DNA of 60,674 nucleotides, taken from positions 1-60,674 of the forward strand of contig JAZQBL010000033.1 in NCBI GenBank assembly GCA_045545665.1, read 5' to 3'. A program made the position numbers and the translations under genes. The DNA is from RGIG7213 sp045545665 (lineage in GTDB: Bacteria; Bacillota; Clostridia; Oscillospirales; CAG-272). Positions 7,133-13,595 of this stretch are shown here, one piece after another; position 1 is the stretch's first letter, and the number at the start of each line of letters is the position of its first letter. The notes below the pieces were generated by a model that was not told the origin of the DNA, searched no databases, and saw only the letters and a program-made list of their open reading frames with translations.

Positions 7133-8431
7133 ATGGCAATTGTAGAAGTAATACAATATAACGGCAATCCCGATGTCTTCGCTTGGAAATATCCCAATAA
7201 CGAGCTCGGCACCTGGACGCAGTTAATTGTAAACGAATCACAAGAAGCAATCTTAGTTAAAGGCGGACAGGTATGTGATATATTCCAAGCCGGTCGCCAC
7301 ACGCTGAGTACCAATAATATTCCGATACTTAGCAAACTCGTTAATATTCCTTTCGGTGGACGTTCGCCGTTTACTGCGGAAGTTTGGTATATTAATAAGG
7401 TCTTTTCTTTGAACGTAAAGTGGGGTACCTCCACTCCAATTCAACTTCAAGACCCCAAGTATAAGGTTTTTGTACCCGTCAGAGCTTTTGGACAATTCGG
7501 TATCCAAATTGAAGATTCAAAGAAATTCTTGTTGAAGCTTGTAGGAACATTGCCCGCATTCGACAAGGCAACCCTTCTTAAATTCTTTAGGGGCGTCTAT
7601 TTGACAAAAGCTAAGGATACAATTTCGTCCTACTTGGTACATAAAAACATCAGCATCTTAGAAATCAATGCATATCTTGATGAGATTTCAACATTCCTTC
7701 AGGAAAAGATGTCACCGACGTTTTCGGATTATGGAATTAAGCTCGTATCCTTTTTCGTTAATGACATCAACGTCCCCGAGAATGATAAAGCAGTTATTCA
7801 GCTCAAGAACGCCCTTGCCAAGAGAGCAGAGATGGATATTGTTGGTTACAGTTATCAGCAAGAGCGTTCCTTCGATACGCTGGAAGGCGCTGCCAACAAC
7901 CCGAATTCTATGTCTGGTGGCTTGATGGGTGCTGGCATCGGTCTTGGAATGGGCGTAGGCATGGGAGGCACTATTGGTAATCAGTTTAGTGGAATCGCGC
8001 AATCGATCAATACCAATGATACCAAAGAATGTCCTAATTGTAAAGGTAGAATTGGCACGAACGAAAGATTTTGCCATCTTTGCGGTTGCGATACTTCCGC
8101 CCCCAAAAAGGAATCCAAGAAAGAATCTACAATTAAATGCTCAAATTGTGGAGTCGCTATAACCGAAAACACAAAATTCTGTCCCGAGTGCGGAAATCGT
8201 TACAATCCATGTATCAATTGCAAAGCAGATATTCCCGACGGCGCAAAAGTATGTCCGGAGTGTGGAACGAAAGCCCCTGTACCGTGTCCGAAGTGCGGTC
8301 ACTTATTAACGGGAAATAGCAAGTTCTGCCCCGAATGTGGTCATTCTCTCGTTAGAAAATGCCCAGGATGCGGAAAAGAAACAGATGGCTCTACCAAATT
8401 CTGCCCCGAGTGTGGGACACCTGTTAATTAA
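7133..8431 (+). CDS. SPFH-domain protein with five zinc ribbons (YdjI-like)
   Basis: A 432-residue cytoplasmic protein. Residues 1 to about 230 form an SPFH/band-7-like domain of the Bacillus YdjI ('virion core protein') type, with QYNGNPDVFAWKYP near the start. A Gly/Met-rich linker (about 255-285) follows, then five consecutive zinc ribbons from about 300 to 430, each CxxC-x(10-12)-CxxC and mostly ending FCPECG. SPFH proteins oligomerise on membranes, and YdjI-type proteins accompany PspA-like or membrane zinc-ribbon proteins in envelope stress responses. Here it leads a cluster with two membrane proteins (8445, 9140). A strong AAAGGAG precedes the ATG. The architecture is certain; the function (membrane damage or phage-related stress) is inferred. 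Confidence 0.9.
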   Translation: MAIVEVIQYNGNPDVFAWKYPNNELGTWTQLIVNESQEAILVKGGQVCDIFQAGRHTLSTNNIPILSKLVNIPFGGRSPFTAEVWYINKVFSLNVKWGTSTPIQLQDPKYKVFVPVRAFGQFGIQIEDSKKFLLKLVGTLPAFDKATLLKFFRGVYLTKAKDTISSYLVHKNISILEINAYLDEISTFLQEKMSPTFSDYGIKLVSFFVNDINVPENDKAVIQLKNALAKRAEMDIVGYSYQQERSFDTLEGAANNPNSMSGGLMGAGIGLGMGVGMGGTIGNQFSGIAQSINTNDTKECPNCKGRIGTNERFCHLCGCDTSAPKKESKKESTIKCSNCGVAITENTKFCPECGNRYNPCINCKADIPDGAKVCPECGTKAPVPCPKCGHLLTGNSKFCPECGHSLVRKCPGCGKETDGSTKFCPECGTPVN

Positions 8432-8444
8432 GGAGGGCTAATCT

Positions 8445-9116
8445 ATGAAAAATGCAAAACTTACTACACTTATTTGCGGTTTGATCTCCATATCAGCAAC
8501 TGTAATATTCTATTTGCTCGCCTTTGACAATATCTTTGCGATTCCTATGAGATGGGTATCGCTGATGCTTTTGCTTGTTACAGAAGTAATCGGAACGCTG
8601 AAAGCAATATTTGTAAACAAAAACATTATTACACAAGCAAGTATTTTTACAAGTGTTGCCCATCTTGTGGTGGTATTGGTTATATCAATTGTTTTCGTTA
8701 ACTTTTTTCCACTCGCACTTAAAACATATATCCTTTTAAATATCTTGTTGTTATGTGCGATGGCAGCAGTTGATTTGTTCGTATTTCATTTTGGGAAAAA
8801 CATTTCTGCAAGCAACAAAAAATTGGCACAAAGCCAGTCTGTTATGGATGCGTGCTATGCCAAAGCTCAGGAACTTGTAGTTGTATACGGACAAAACGAG
8901 TACAAAAAAGATCTAATTGAGATTTCTGAACTTATTAAGTATTCGGATAATAGTGATCTTACAGATGATGAGCCCACTATCATGGAAAAACTTGGAGAGT
9001 TAGAAGCTCAACTAAAGGAAAACGGCGAGAACATTTCCGCTTTGATTTCCGAAATCAAAAATATAATTAACTTGCGCACCATAAAAATGAAAAGTATAAA
9101 GAGAGGCGGCTATTAA
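8445..9116 (+). CDS. Four-helix membrane protein with cytoplasmic coiled coil
   Basis: A 223-residue protein with four membrane helices (about 8-27, 35-56, 66-89 and 92-114) and a charged C-terminal half (about 120-215) predicted helical or coiled coil, ending in a basic stretch (KMKSIKRGGY). No family was recognised. It starts 13 bp after the SPFH gene stop behind AAGGAGGG and is clearly in the same operon. It may be the membrane partner or anchor for the SPFH protein. Confidence 0.75.
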   Translation: MKNAKLTTLICGLISISATVIFYLLAFDNIFAIPMRWVSLMLLLVTEVIGTLKAIFVNKNIITQASIFTSVAHLVVVLVISIVFVNFFPLALKTYILLNILLLCAMAAVDLFVFHFGKNISASNKKLAQSQSVMDACYAKAQELVVVYGQNEYKKDLIEISELIKYSDNSDLTDDEPTIMEKLGELEAQLKENGENISALISEIKNIINLRTIKMKSIKRGGY

Positions 9117-9139
9117 GCCGCAAATGGAGGTTAAATAAA

Positions 9140-9781
9140 ATGAATAATAATGACTCAGGTGGTATTTATTCTTGGTTCTTCATAATTTTTGCACTTATCT
9201 TCTTTTGGCCCTTAGGTTTGTTTTTGATCATCAAGCGTTCTACGCTGGATAAGACCATTGTGATGAAAAATTTCTCCGCCAAGGGTTTGAAGATTGTCGC
9301 AATTATTCTGCTTGTATTAGGCGGTTTTGGCATTATAGGCAGTATTGATCCATTTGATTTTGGTAGTCTTGTAATTTTCTTGTTCTTCATAGCCGGCGGC
9401 ATTATCTTGTTGAACAGAGCCAAGAAAATTAAAGCTGAAGGCGAGAGCATTAAAAAATACCTTGCTATCATTGTAAATGGTGGAGAAAGACAGCTTGATA
9501 CCGTTGCTTCCGTAACCGGTAAGCAGTATGATGTTGTTAAGAATGACGTTCAGAAAATGATTGATAAGGGATTCTTGAAGAATGCTTATATCAACGAAAT
9601 CACAAGAGAGGTTGTACTCGCACCCGCAGCTTCCTCGAACGTGAATGTGGCTCAGTCCACAGGTGGAGTAGCTCATGAAACGATGCAGACAAGAGTTATT
9701 ACTTGCCATTGTTGCGGAGCTAATAATACCGTATCTGGCAATGTTGGTGAGTGCGAGTATTGCGGAACACCTTTGAAGTAA
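9140..9781 (+). CDS. Membrane protein with winged-helix-like region and zinc ribbon
   Basis: A 213-residue protein with two or three membrane helices (about 8-28, 47-66, 70-90). A soluble part at about 103-160 (AIIVNGGERQLDTVASVTGK, then KNDVQKMIDKGFLKNAYI) reads like a small winged-helix or PCI-type module. A C-terminal zinc ribbon at about 192-211 has CHCCG...CEYCG. It starts 23 bp after the previous gene behind GGAGG. The zinc ribbon it shares with the SPFH gene suggests the proteins meet at the membrane. The overall architecture resembles YdjG-type proteins but I cannot confirm homology. Confidence 0.75.
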   Translation: MNNNDSGGIYSWFFIIFALIFFWPLGLFLIIKRSTLDKTIVMKNFSAKGLKIVAIILLVLGGFGIIGSIDPFDFGSLVIFLFFIAGGIILLNRAKKIKAEGESIKKYLAIIVNGGERQLDTVASVTGKQYDVVKNDVQKMIDKGFLKNAYINEITREVVLAPAASSNVNVAQSTGGVAHETMQTRVITCHCCGANNTVSGNVGECEYCGTPLK

Positions 9782-9795
9782 TTACAAATTTAATT

Positions 9796-10021
9796 ATGAA
9801 AAAAATGTTCTAATTGCAACGGATCACTTAAATTATCTGCCGATAAAACCAAGTGAATATGTGACTTTTCTGAGTCTGAATTTTGGATTGAAGAAAGTCC
9901 AAACAAAATTTTGCTGCGGAGCAAAGTTATTTGGCTACATATTAAGGTAGACCGTTTGATTAAATATACTTTTCACGAAGACACTACTGATTATGATAAA
10001 GCTTTGTGGTATAAAAGATAA
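9796..10021 (+). pseudogene. Broken zinc-ribbon gene
   Basis: ATG followed by seven A's puts the obvious frame out by one base. If one A is removed, the frame reads KKCSNCNGSLKLSADKTK, then TGA (9854-9856), then ICDFSESEFWIEE and onward to TAA at 10019. The intact ancestor would have had CxxC...CxxC; the last Cys has become Ser (TGT to TCT, CDFS). So three lesions are visible: a frameshift, a stop, and a lost zinc ligand. It lies right behind the zinc-ribbon membrane gene and was probably the fourth member of that cluster. Confidence 0.7.
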
Positions 10022-10032
10022 TCATATGTAAT

Positions 10033-10074
10033 AAGCCGCTATCAAGGTGCAGAAATGTGCCGCGATAGCGGCTT
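10033..10074 (+). terminator. Terminator of the SPFH/zinc-ribbon cluster
   Basis: AAGCCGCTATC (10033-10043) pairs perfectly with GATAGCGGCTT (10064-10074), followed by TCTCTTTTG. It separates the cluster from the LexA-like gene. Confidence 0.8.
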
Positions 10075-10101
10075 TCTCTTTTGAATTTTTCTCAAAACCC
10101 A

Positions 10102-10151
10102 TTGAGAAACTTTCCTTCATATAATATAATTACCACACAGTACATTTGTAC
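10102..10151 (+). promoter_or_regulatory. LexA-like gene promoter with operator-like palindrome
   Basis: -35 TTGAGA (10102-10107), 17-bp spacer, -10 TATAAT (10125-10130). Ten bases later lies the palindrome GTACATTTGTAC (10140-10151; arms GTACA/TGTAC), over the expected transcription start. That placement suits autorepression by the encoded LexA-type protein. No second copy was seen before the SPFH gene. Confidence 0.7.
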
Positions 10152-10173
10152 CTTGTCTAATTTGGAGGCATTT

Positions 10174-10782
10174 ATGAACAAGTGGAGTCCCGAAAGAGCG
10201 GAGGCGATCCGCCAATTTACAGACAAAGATTTTATGGAGAACCGCAAGTCCCCCCCGACGACGCGCGACATCGTGTCGGGCACAGGTATCTCCAAGACCT
10301 CGGTGCAGAGATATCTCACCGATATGAAAGAGCACGGCGAGATTGAATACAACGGTCGCCGCAGCATCGGCACAAATCTTTTGCGCAATATGTTTGAAAC
10401 TACGCCCGCAACTCGATACGATTCTACCGTGTCCTGCGGGTTGCCGAGTGAGCCGAACGTGGAAGAAGCGGAGATCATTCCTCTCCCCACCGCGCTTGTC
10501 GGTGAAGGAAAGTTTTTCATTTTAACCGCCAAAGGTGATTCAATGACGGGTATCGGAGTTGACGATGGCGATCTCGTTATCGTGCGAGATCAGAACACTT
10601 GCAGGGACGGAGACTATGCAGTTGTCCTTGTCAACGGTACTGAAACGTTGCTTAAAACGGTCACCTATCTTCTCGACAAGAAGGCATATTTGCTACACAC
10701 CGAGAATCCAGATTATGATGTTCGCATCGAGCGCAACGTGCAGATTCAAGGTATTGCAACGCAGGTTATCAAGAAACTTTAA
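10174..10782 (+). CDS. LexA-type self-cleaving repressor
   Basis: From the ATG at 10174, behind GGAGG, the protein is 202 residues. An N-terminal winged HTH (about 5-65, with GISKTSVQRYLTDMKEHGEI) is followed by an S24/LexA peptidase fold. The cleavage dipeptide appears to be Cys88-Gly89 (VSCGLP, as in UmuD and LexA relatives). The catalytic serine is Ser123 (GDSM) and the general-base lysine is Lys161 (TLLKTV). RecA-stimulated autocleavage would release the repressor after DNA damage. The ORF could be read further upstream from 10081, but that extension covers the promoter, so it is rejected. The gene is visibly richer in G+C than its neighbours (CCCCCCGACGACGCGCGAC), which suggests transfer. 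It is more likely an element-borne repressor than the host LexA. Confidence 0.88.
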   Translation: MNKWSPERAEAIRQFTDKDFMENRKSPPTTRDIVSGTGISKTSVQRYLTDMKEHGEIEYNGRRSIGTNLLRNMFETTPATRYDSTVSCGLPSEPNVEEAEIIPLPTALVGEGKFFILTAKGDSMTGIGVDDGDLVIVRDQNTCRDGDYAVVLVNGTETLLKTVTYLLDKKAYLLHTENPDYDVRIERNVQIQGIATQVIKKL

Positions 10783-10795
10783 CAACGTTCTGCTT

Positions 10796-10863
10796 GTCTA
10801 CCAGTCTTAACAAGCACTGGATTTGGACATCCAAATTCGTCTATCAGTCGCAGCAAGCACTGC
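10796..10863. repeat. Two 25-bp direct repeats
   Basis: GTCTACCAGTC...CAAGCACTGG (10796-10820) and GTCTATCAGTC...CAAGCACTGC (10839-10863) are near-identical, 43 bp apart. Between them lies the palindrome TTTGGACATCCAAA. They follow the LexA-like gene and may be binding sites or the residue of a duplication. Confidence 0.5.
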
Positions 10864-10887
10864 TTTTGTCATGACAGACAAAACCTT

Positions 10888-10909
10888 AGGAGGTAAGTAA
10901 ATGGAATGA
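10888..10909 (+). other. Ribosome site with two-codon ORF
   Basis: A strong AGGAGGT is followed 6 bp later by ATG GAA TGA. LexA-type genes on clostridial elements are often followed by a Y-family polymerase (umuC/dinB) gene, so this may be the surviving start of a deleted downstream gene. That is inference. Confidence 0.35.
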
Positions 10910-10962
10910 TAAATTAAATAATTGATATCCTCAAAAATAAAAACGCCATGCGGTTTGCCGAA

Positions 10963-11012
10963 GATTTCATCAGCGTTAGCTGATTTCATCCTTGCTACAG
11001 CAAGGATTTCAT
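10963..11012. repeat. GATTTCAT-spaced tandem hairpins
   Basis: Three GATTTCAT units (starting 10963, 10982 and 11005) separate two small hairpins: CAGC-GTTA-GCTG and CCTTGC-TACA-GCAAGG. The repeating plan of a constant linker with variable stems recalls dispersed palindromic repeats of clostridia. No coding potential. Confidence 0.55.
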
Positions 11013-11020
11013 TTTAGTGA

Positions 11021-11062
11021 GAGTTCGAATTCATACGCAAAACTGTCAAAGATATCTTTTTA
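11021..11062 (+). other. T-arm-like fragment with GATATCTTTTT motif, right boundary candidate
   Basis: GAGAGTTCGAATTC (about 11019-11032) resembles a tRNA T arm, and 18 bp later comes AAAGATATCTTTTT (11048-11061). The order and spacing copy those at 5857-5911 and, on the minus strand, 4976-5016. This may be the far boundary of the accessory region. Confidence 0.4.
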
Positions 11063-11079
11063 TGGTCCATGAAGAGAAA

Positions 11080-11120
11080 AGTGGCTAGCTCAATTTAAAG
11101 ATTTGAGCCAGCCATTTTTT
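11080..11120. terminator. Bidirectional terminator
   Basis: GTGGCTAGCTCAA and TTTGAGCCAGCCA form a long stem with one mismatch, T-rich after it on both strands. On the minus strand it ends the DUF218 gene (11152-11853). Confidence 0.75.
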
Positions 11121-11151
11121 AATGAAATTTGCACTTGACAAATGGACGGTT

Positions 11152-11853
11152 TTATCCGTTTGTGGTATCTCCGTTGCCGTTTATCGGGATACTGTCACCG
11201 AGGTATGTCGGTTCAGGCTTAAAGAAAGCTGTAAGAAAGTCTTTATTTCGTGCAAGAACCTCACGTACGTCTCTCATCCACTGTCCTGCATAGCTGTTAA
11301 GATCGGCCGGTACGCCGTACGCTTCTATCCCGAGTGCCTCTGCTGTATGTAATGCTCTGTAAAGATGGTATTTCTGAGTTACTATTATTATTTTATCCGT
11401 ACCAAATATTTCTTTAGCTCTGTACAGACTTTCATAAGTAGAAAATCCTGCGTGATCGCAGAAAACGTCACTTGACAAAACCCCGCGTTCCACAGCATAA
11501 TCTTTCATTACAGTTACTTCGTCATATTCTTTTTGTCCGTGGTCGCCGCTCATCAGTATCTTATCCGTAACGTTTGTTGCATAAACATTCAAGCCAGTTT
11601 CAAGTCTGTCACGGAGCATATCGCTCGGCACACCGTCAGGCTTTACATAGCATCCGAGGACCAGAATACAGTCCACATCTTCAAGTTTCGATATATCTTC
11701 TATTGACAGTATTCTGTCTTTCGTTGTATTTTTTACGTAAAAATTCACTCCGAAAACGTAAATTGTAAGAATTACCGCAAGCAAAGCAAGCGCAATGATT
11801 ATATATGCAACACACCTCAGCGTTTTATTATTTATGTATTTTTTCAAGAACAT
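11152..11853 (-). CDS. DUF218 / YdcF-SanA-like membrane protein
   Basis: A 233-residue protein with one N-terminal membrane helix (about 13-34) and a DUF218 domain at about 58-215. Typical motifs are present: DCILVLGCYV, RLETGLNVY, ILMSGDHGQ, STYESLYRAKEIFG and TQKYHLYRAL. Family members (SanA, ElyC, YdcF) act in envelope or cell-wall metabolism, with mostly unclear reactions. It stands alone just outside the accessory segment. A second DUF218 protein, without the membrane helix, is encoded at 55443-56051. The 'CDS' and family are sure, the function is not. Confidence 0.88.
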   Translation of the reverse strand: MFLKKYINNKTLRCVAYIIIALALLAVILTIYVFGVNFYVKNTTKDRILSIEDISKLEDVDCILVLGCYVKPDGVPSDMLRDRLETGLNVYATNVTDKILMSGDHGQKEYDEVTVMKDYAVERGVLSSDVFCDHAGFSTYESLYRAKEIFGTDKIIIVTQKYHLYRALHTAEALGIEAYGVPADLNSYAGQWMRDVREVLARNKDFLTAFFKPEPTYLGDSIPINGNGDTTNG

Positions 11854-11933
11854 TTTTCATCCTCCGATCATATCGGCATTATACCACACAAAGGGGAAAA
11901 TTCAAGTATAAAATATTTAATTTTACAAAAAAA

Positions 11934-11951
11934 GCGCATCCGAAGATGCGC
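11934..11951 (-). terminator. Terminator of the Cys-rich peptide gene
   Basis: GCGCATC pairs with GATGCGC around a CGAA/TTCG tetraloop, followed on the minus strand by seven T. It lies 15 bp after the stop codon of the small gene at 11967-12059. Confidence 0.85.
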
Positions 11952-11966
11952 CGTGCGATTCTATAT

Positions 11967-12059
11967 TCAATTGCAGCAGCAAAGAATGAGAACGAGAGCA
12001 ATTATGATGATCCAGCAAAGATTATCGTCATTGAAAAGATTACACAAGCAGTTATTCAT
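11967..12059 (-). CDS. 30-residue Cys-rich membrane peptide
   Basis: A short gene with a good ribosome site (ACGGAGGAG, 6 bp before ATG at 12059), 30 codons and a tight terminator. The peptide starts MNNCLCNLFNDDN, continues with a hydrophobic stretch WIIIIALVLIL and ends CCCN. Similar peptides are annotated in clostridia as 'chorion class high-cysteine HCB protein 13', a name by resemblance only. Six cysteines flank a single short membrane segment, so it may be a membrane or spore-coat associated peptide. Its own ribosome site and terminator make it more than a chance ORF. Confidence 0.75.
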   Translation of the reverse strand: MNNCLCNLFNDDNLCWIIIIALVLILCCCN

Positions 12060-12251
12060 ATACTCCTCCGTAAGATTTATTAAGGAAGTTCTGCCTTCCT
12101 GTAATATATTATGTAATGGAAGAAAAAAGGTTACCTGCTTTTATTTCTCATTTTAAAAACAATACGAGGATACGCAAGATAAAAGCAGCAGTTATCGTTT
12201 TAGTTCAGTATATATTAGCAGTGAAAATAAAATACAAATATAAAAAATAAC

Positions 12252-12286
12252 TCTCATTTTGCAAAATTTACAGCAAAATGAGAGCA
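12252..12286. terminator. Bidirectional terminator after dtxR-like gene
   Basis: CTCTCATTTTGC and GCAAAATGAGAG form a 12-bp perfect stem with T-runs on both strands; it closes the suf/dtxR operon. Confidence 0.85.
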
Positions 12287-12290
12287 TTTT

Positions 12291-12653
12291 TTATTCTTCT
12301 ATCAGTTTTTTTATACAGTTCAGCGTTTCGTCACTTATTACGTGTTCGATCTTGCAGGCATCCTTTGATGCCGTTTCTTCGCTGACGCCTATACGAAGCA
12401 AAAAGTTTGACAAGACCCTGTGCCGTTCGTATATTTTCACCGCGTGTGTTTGTCCTGCTTCGGTGAGCGTTATATATCCGTCAGCATCCACGTTAATAAA
12501 TCCGTCACGGCGGAGAAGACCTACCGCCCTGCTGATGCTCGGTTTGGAGTAGCCTGTGTGATTTACGATGTCGATACTTCTGACAGCGCCTTGTTTTTCC
12601 TGAAGCACAAGTATGCTTTCGAGATACATTTCGCCCGATTCGTGTATTTCCAT
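12291..12653 (-). CDS. DtxR/MntR-family metal-dependent regulator
   Basis: A 120-residue protein: winged HTH at about 1-65 (IHESGEMYLESILVLQEKQG, then GYSKPSISRAVGLL) and a short metal-binding dimerisation helix region at about 66-120 containing ERHRVL, CKIEHVIS and a Glu/His set expected for metal ligands. The SH3-like C-terminal domain of full DtxR is absent, as in MntR-size proteins. It likely binds Fe2+ or Mn2+ and represses transport or Fe-S genes. It is the third gene behind sufC and the sufBD-like gene (24-bp gap), which suggests iron-responsive autoregulation of that operon. Confidence 0.88.
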   Translation of the reverse strand: MEIHESGEMYLESILVLQEKQGAVRSIDIVNHTGYSKPSISRAVGLLRRDGFINVDADGYITLTEAGQTHAVKIYERHRVLSNFLLRIGVSEETASKDACKIEHVISDETLNCIKKLIEE

Positions 12654-12677
12654 AGTGATACTCCTTTTGGTTTTATT

Positions 12678-13595
12678 TTAGCTCAAAAATCCTTGTATTA
12701 TCGTGTTTTGCGCCTCTTCCTCCGTCATACCGAGTGTACGGAGCTTAAGTATTTGTTCACCTGCTATTTTACCGATTGCCGCTTCGTGTATGAGTGCGGC
12801 ATCTTCGTTTCTTGCAAACAGTTCGGGAGATGCATCGACGATGCCGTTTTCGGAAATTATCGCATCGCACTCCGTGTGTCCCGTGCAAGGTGCATTTCCG
12901 ATTATAACAGAACGGTACGTTTGATGCGAATTACCTTTTGCAACCGAACGCGAAATGATATCAGCGCCGGAGCCTTCGCCGTTAAGCTCTACTTTAAAAT
13001 CTGTCGTTGCCTTCTGAGAATATTCCGTAAGGAGTCTTTCACGTACGAGAAGCTTTGCACCCTTGCCCAAAACAGCCTCTGTTTTACGTGTTGATGCATC
13101 AACACCGCCTATCTGAGCTGTATCCATTTCAAGTGTGGAATTCTCATCCATTATAATTTCTGTTACGGGATCAATGGTTCTTGTGCCGTCACCGTCACCG
13201 GTGCCTATATGTTTTTCAATATATTTGACTTTACTTCCCTTACCGAGAATAAATCTGTGTATTCCGTTATGACGCGCCGCCTCACCTGTTTCGGTATGCA
13301 CACCGCAGCCTGCAACTACAACGACATCAGCGCCCTCTCCGATATAAAAATCGTTATAAACAAGATCGTCAACTCCGCCTTCCGTAACACAGGCAGGTAT
13401 TGAGACTGTTTCACCTTTGGTATTCGGACGCACTCTTACGACAAGTCCGGGATTATCTTCCTTATTTTCTATCTGTATATTATCACTGCTCTGTCTTCCT
13501 GCACAAGTCCCGTCAACACGAATATTGTATGCACCTTTAAACTCACCGTTGAAGTCGGCAACCTCTTCGAGCAGTTTTTTTGCTATATCATTCAT
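12678..13595 (-). CDS. SufB/SufD-like Fe-S scaffold protein, short form
   Basis: A 305-residue SufBD-superfamily protein with the right-handed beta-helix style sequence (GEGADVVVVAGCGVHTETGE, KYIEKHIGTGD, TECDAIISENG) and the C-terminal block ELFARNEDAALIHEAAIGKI. Conserved Cys and His residues fit cluster assembly. It lacks the long N-terminal region of classical SufB (about 460 residues). It overlaps sufC by 4 bp (ATGA) and is followed by a DtxR-type regulator. With only a SufC and one SufBD protein, the pair matches the two-gene minimal SUF-like system (called SMS, SmsCB). The reaction is Fe-S cluster building on the SufC2-SufBD scaffold in the cytoplasm. Confidence 0.88.
   Translation of the reverse strand: MNDIAKKLLEEVADFNGEFKGAYNIRVDGTCAGRQSSDNIQIENKEDNPGLVVRVRPNTKGETVSIPACVTEGGVDDLVYNDFYIGEGADVVVVAGCGVHTETGEAARHNGIHRFILGKGSKVKYIEKHIGTGDGDGTRTIDPVTEIIMDENSTLEMDTAQIGGVDASTRKTEAVLGKGAKLLVRERLLTEYSQKATTDFKVELNGEGSGADIISRSVAKGNSHQTYRSVIIGNAPCTGHTECDAIISENGIVDASPELFARNEDAALIHEAAIGKIAGEQILKLRTLGMTEEEAQNTIIQGFLS

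Noticed and set aside
10796..11012. CRISPR array
   Set aside because: Only two direct repeats and two unlike hairpins, no regular repeat-spacer series and no cas genes.
4795..11120. Intact prophage or integrative conjugative element
   Set aside because: No integrase, capsid, terminase, relaxase or conjugation gene was found; only a lysozyme, a repressor and debris support a remnant.
12420..13094. 224-codon plus-strand ORF opposite dtxR/sufBD genes
   Set aside because: It spans the ends of two real genes on the other strand and has no domain or start signal.
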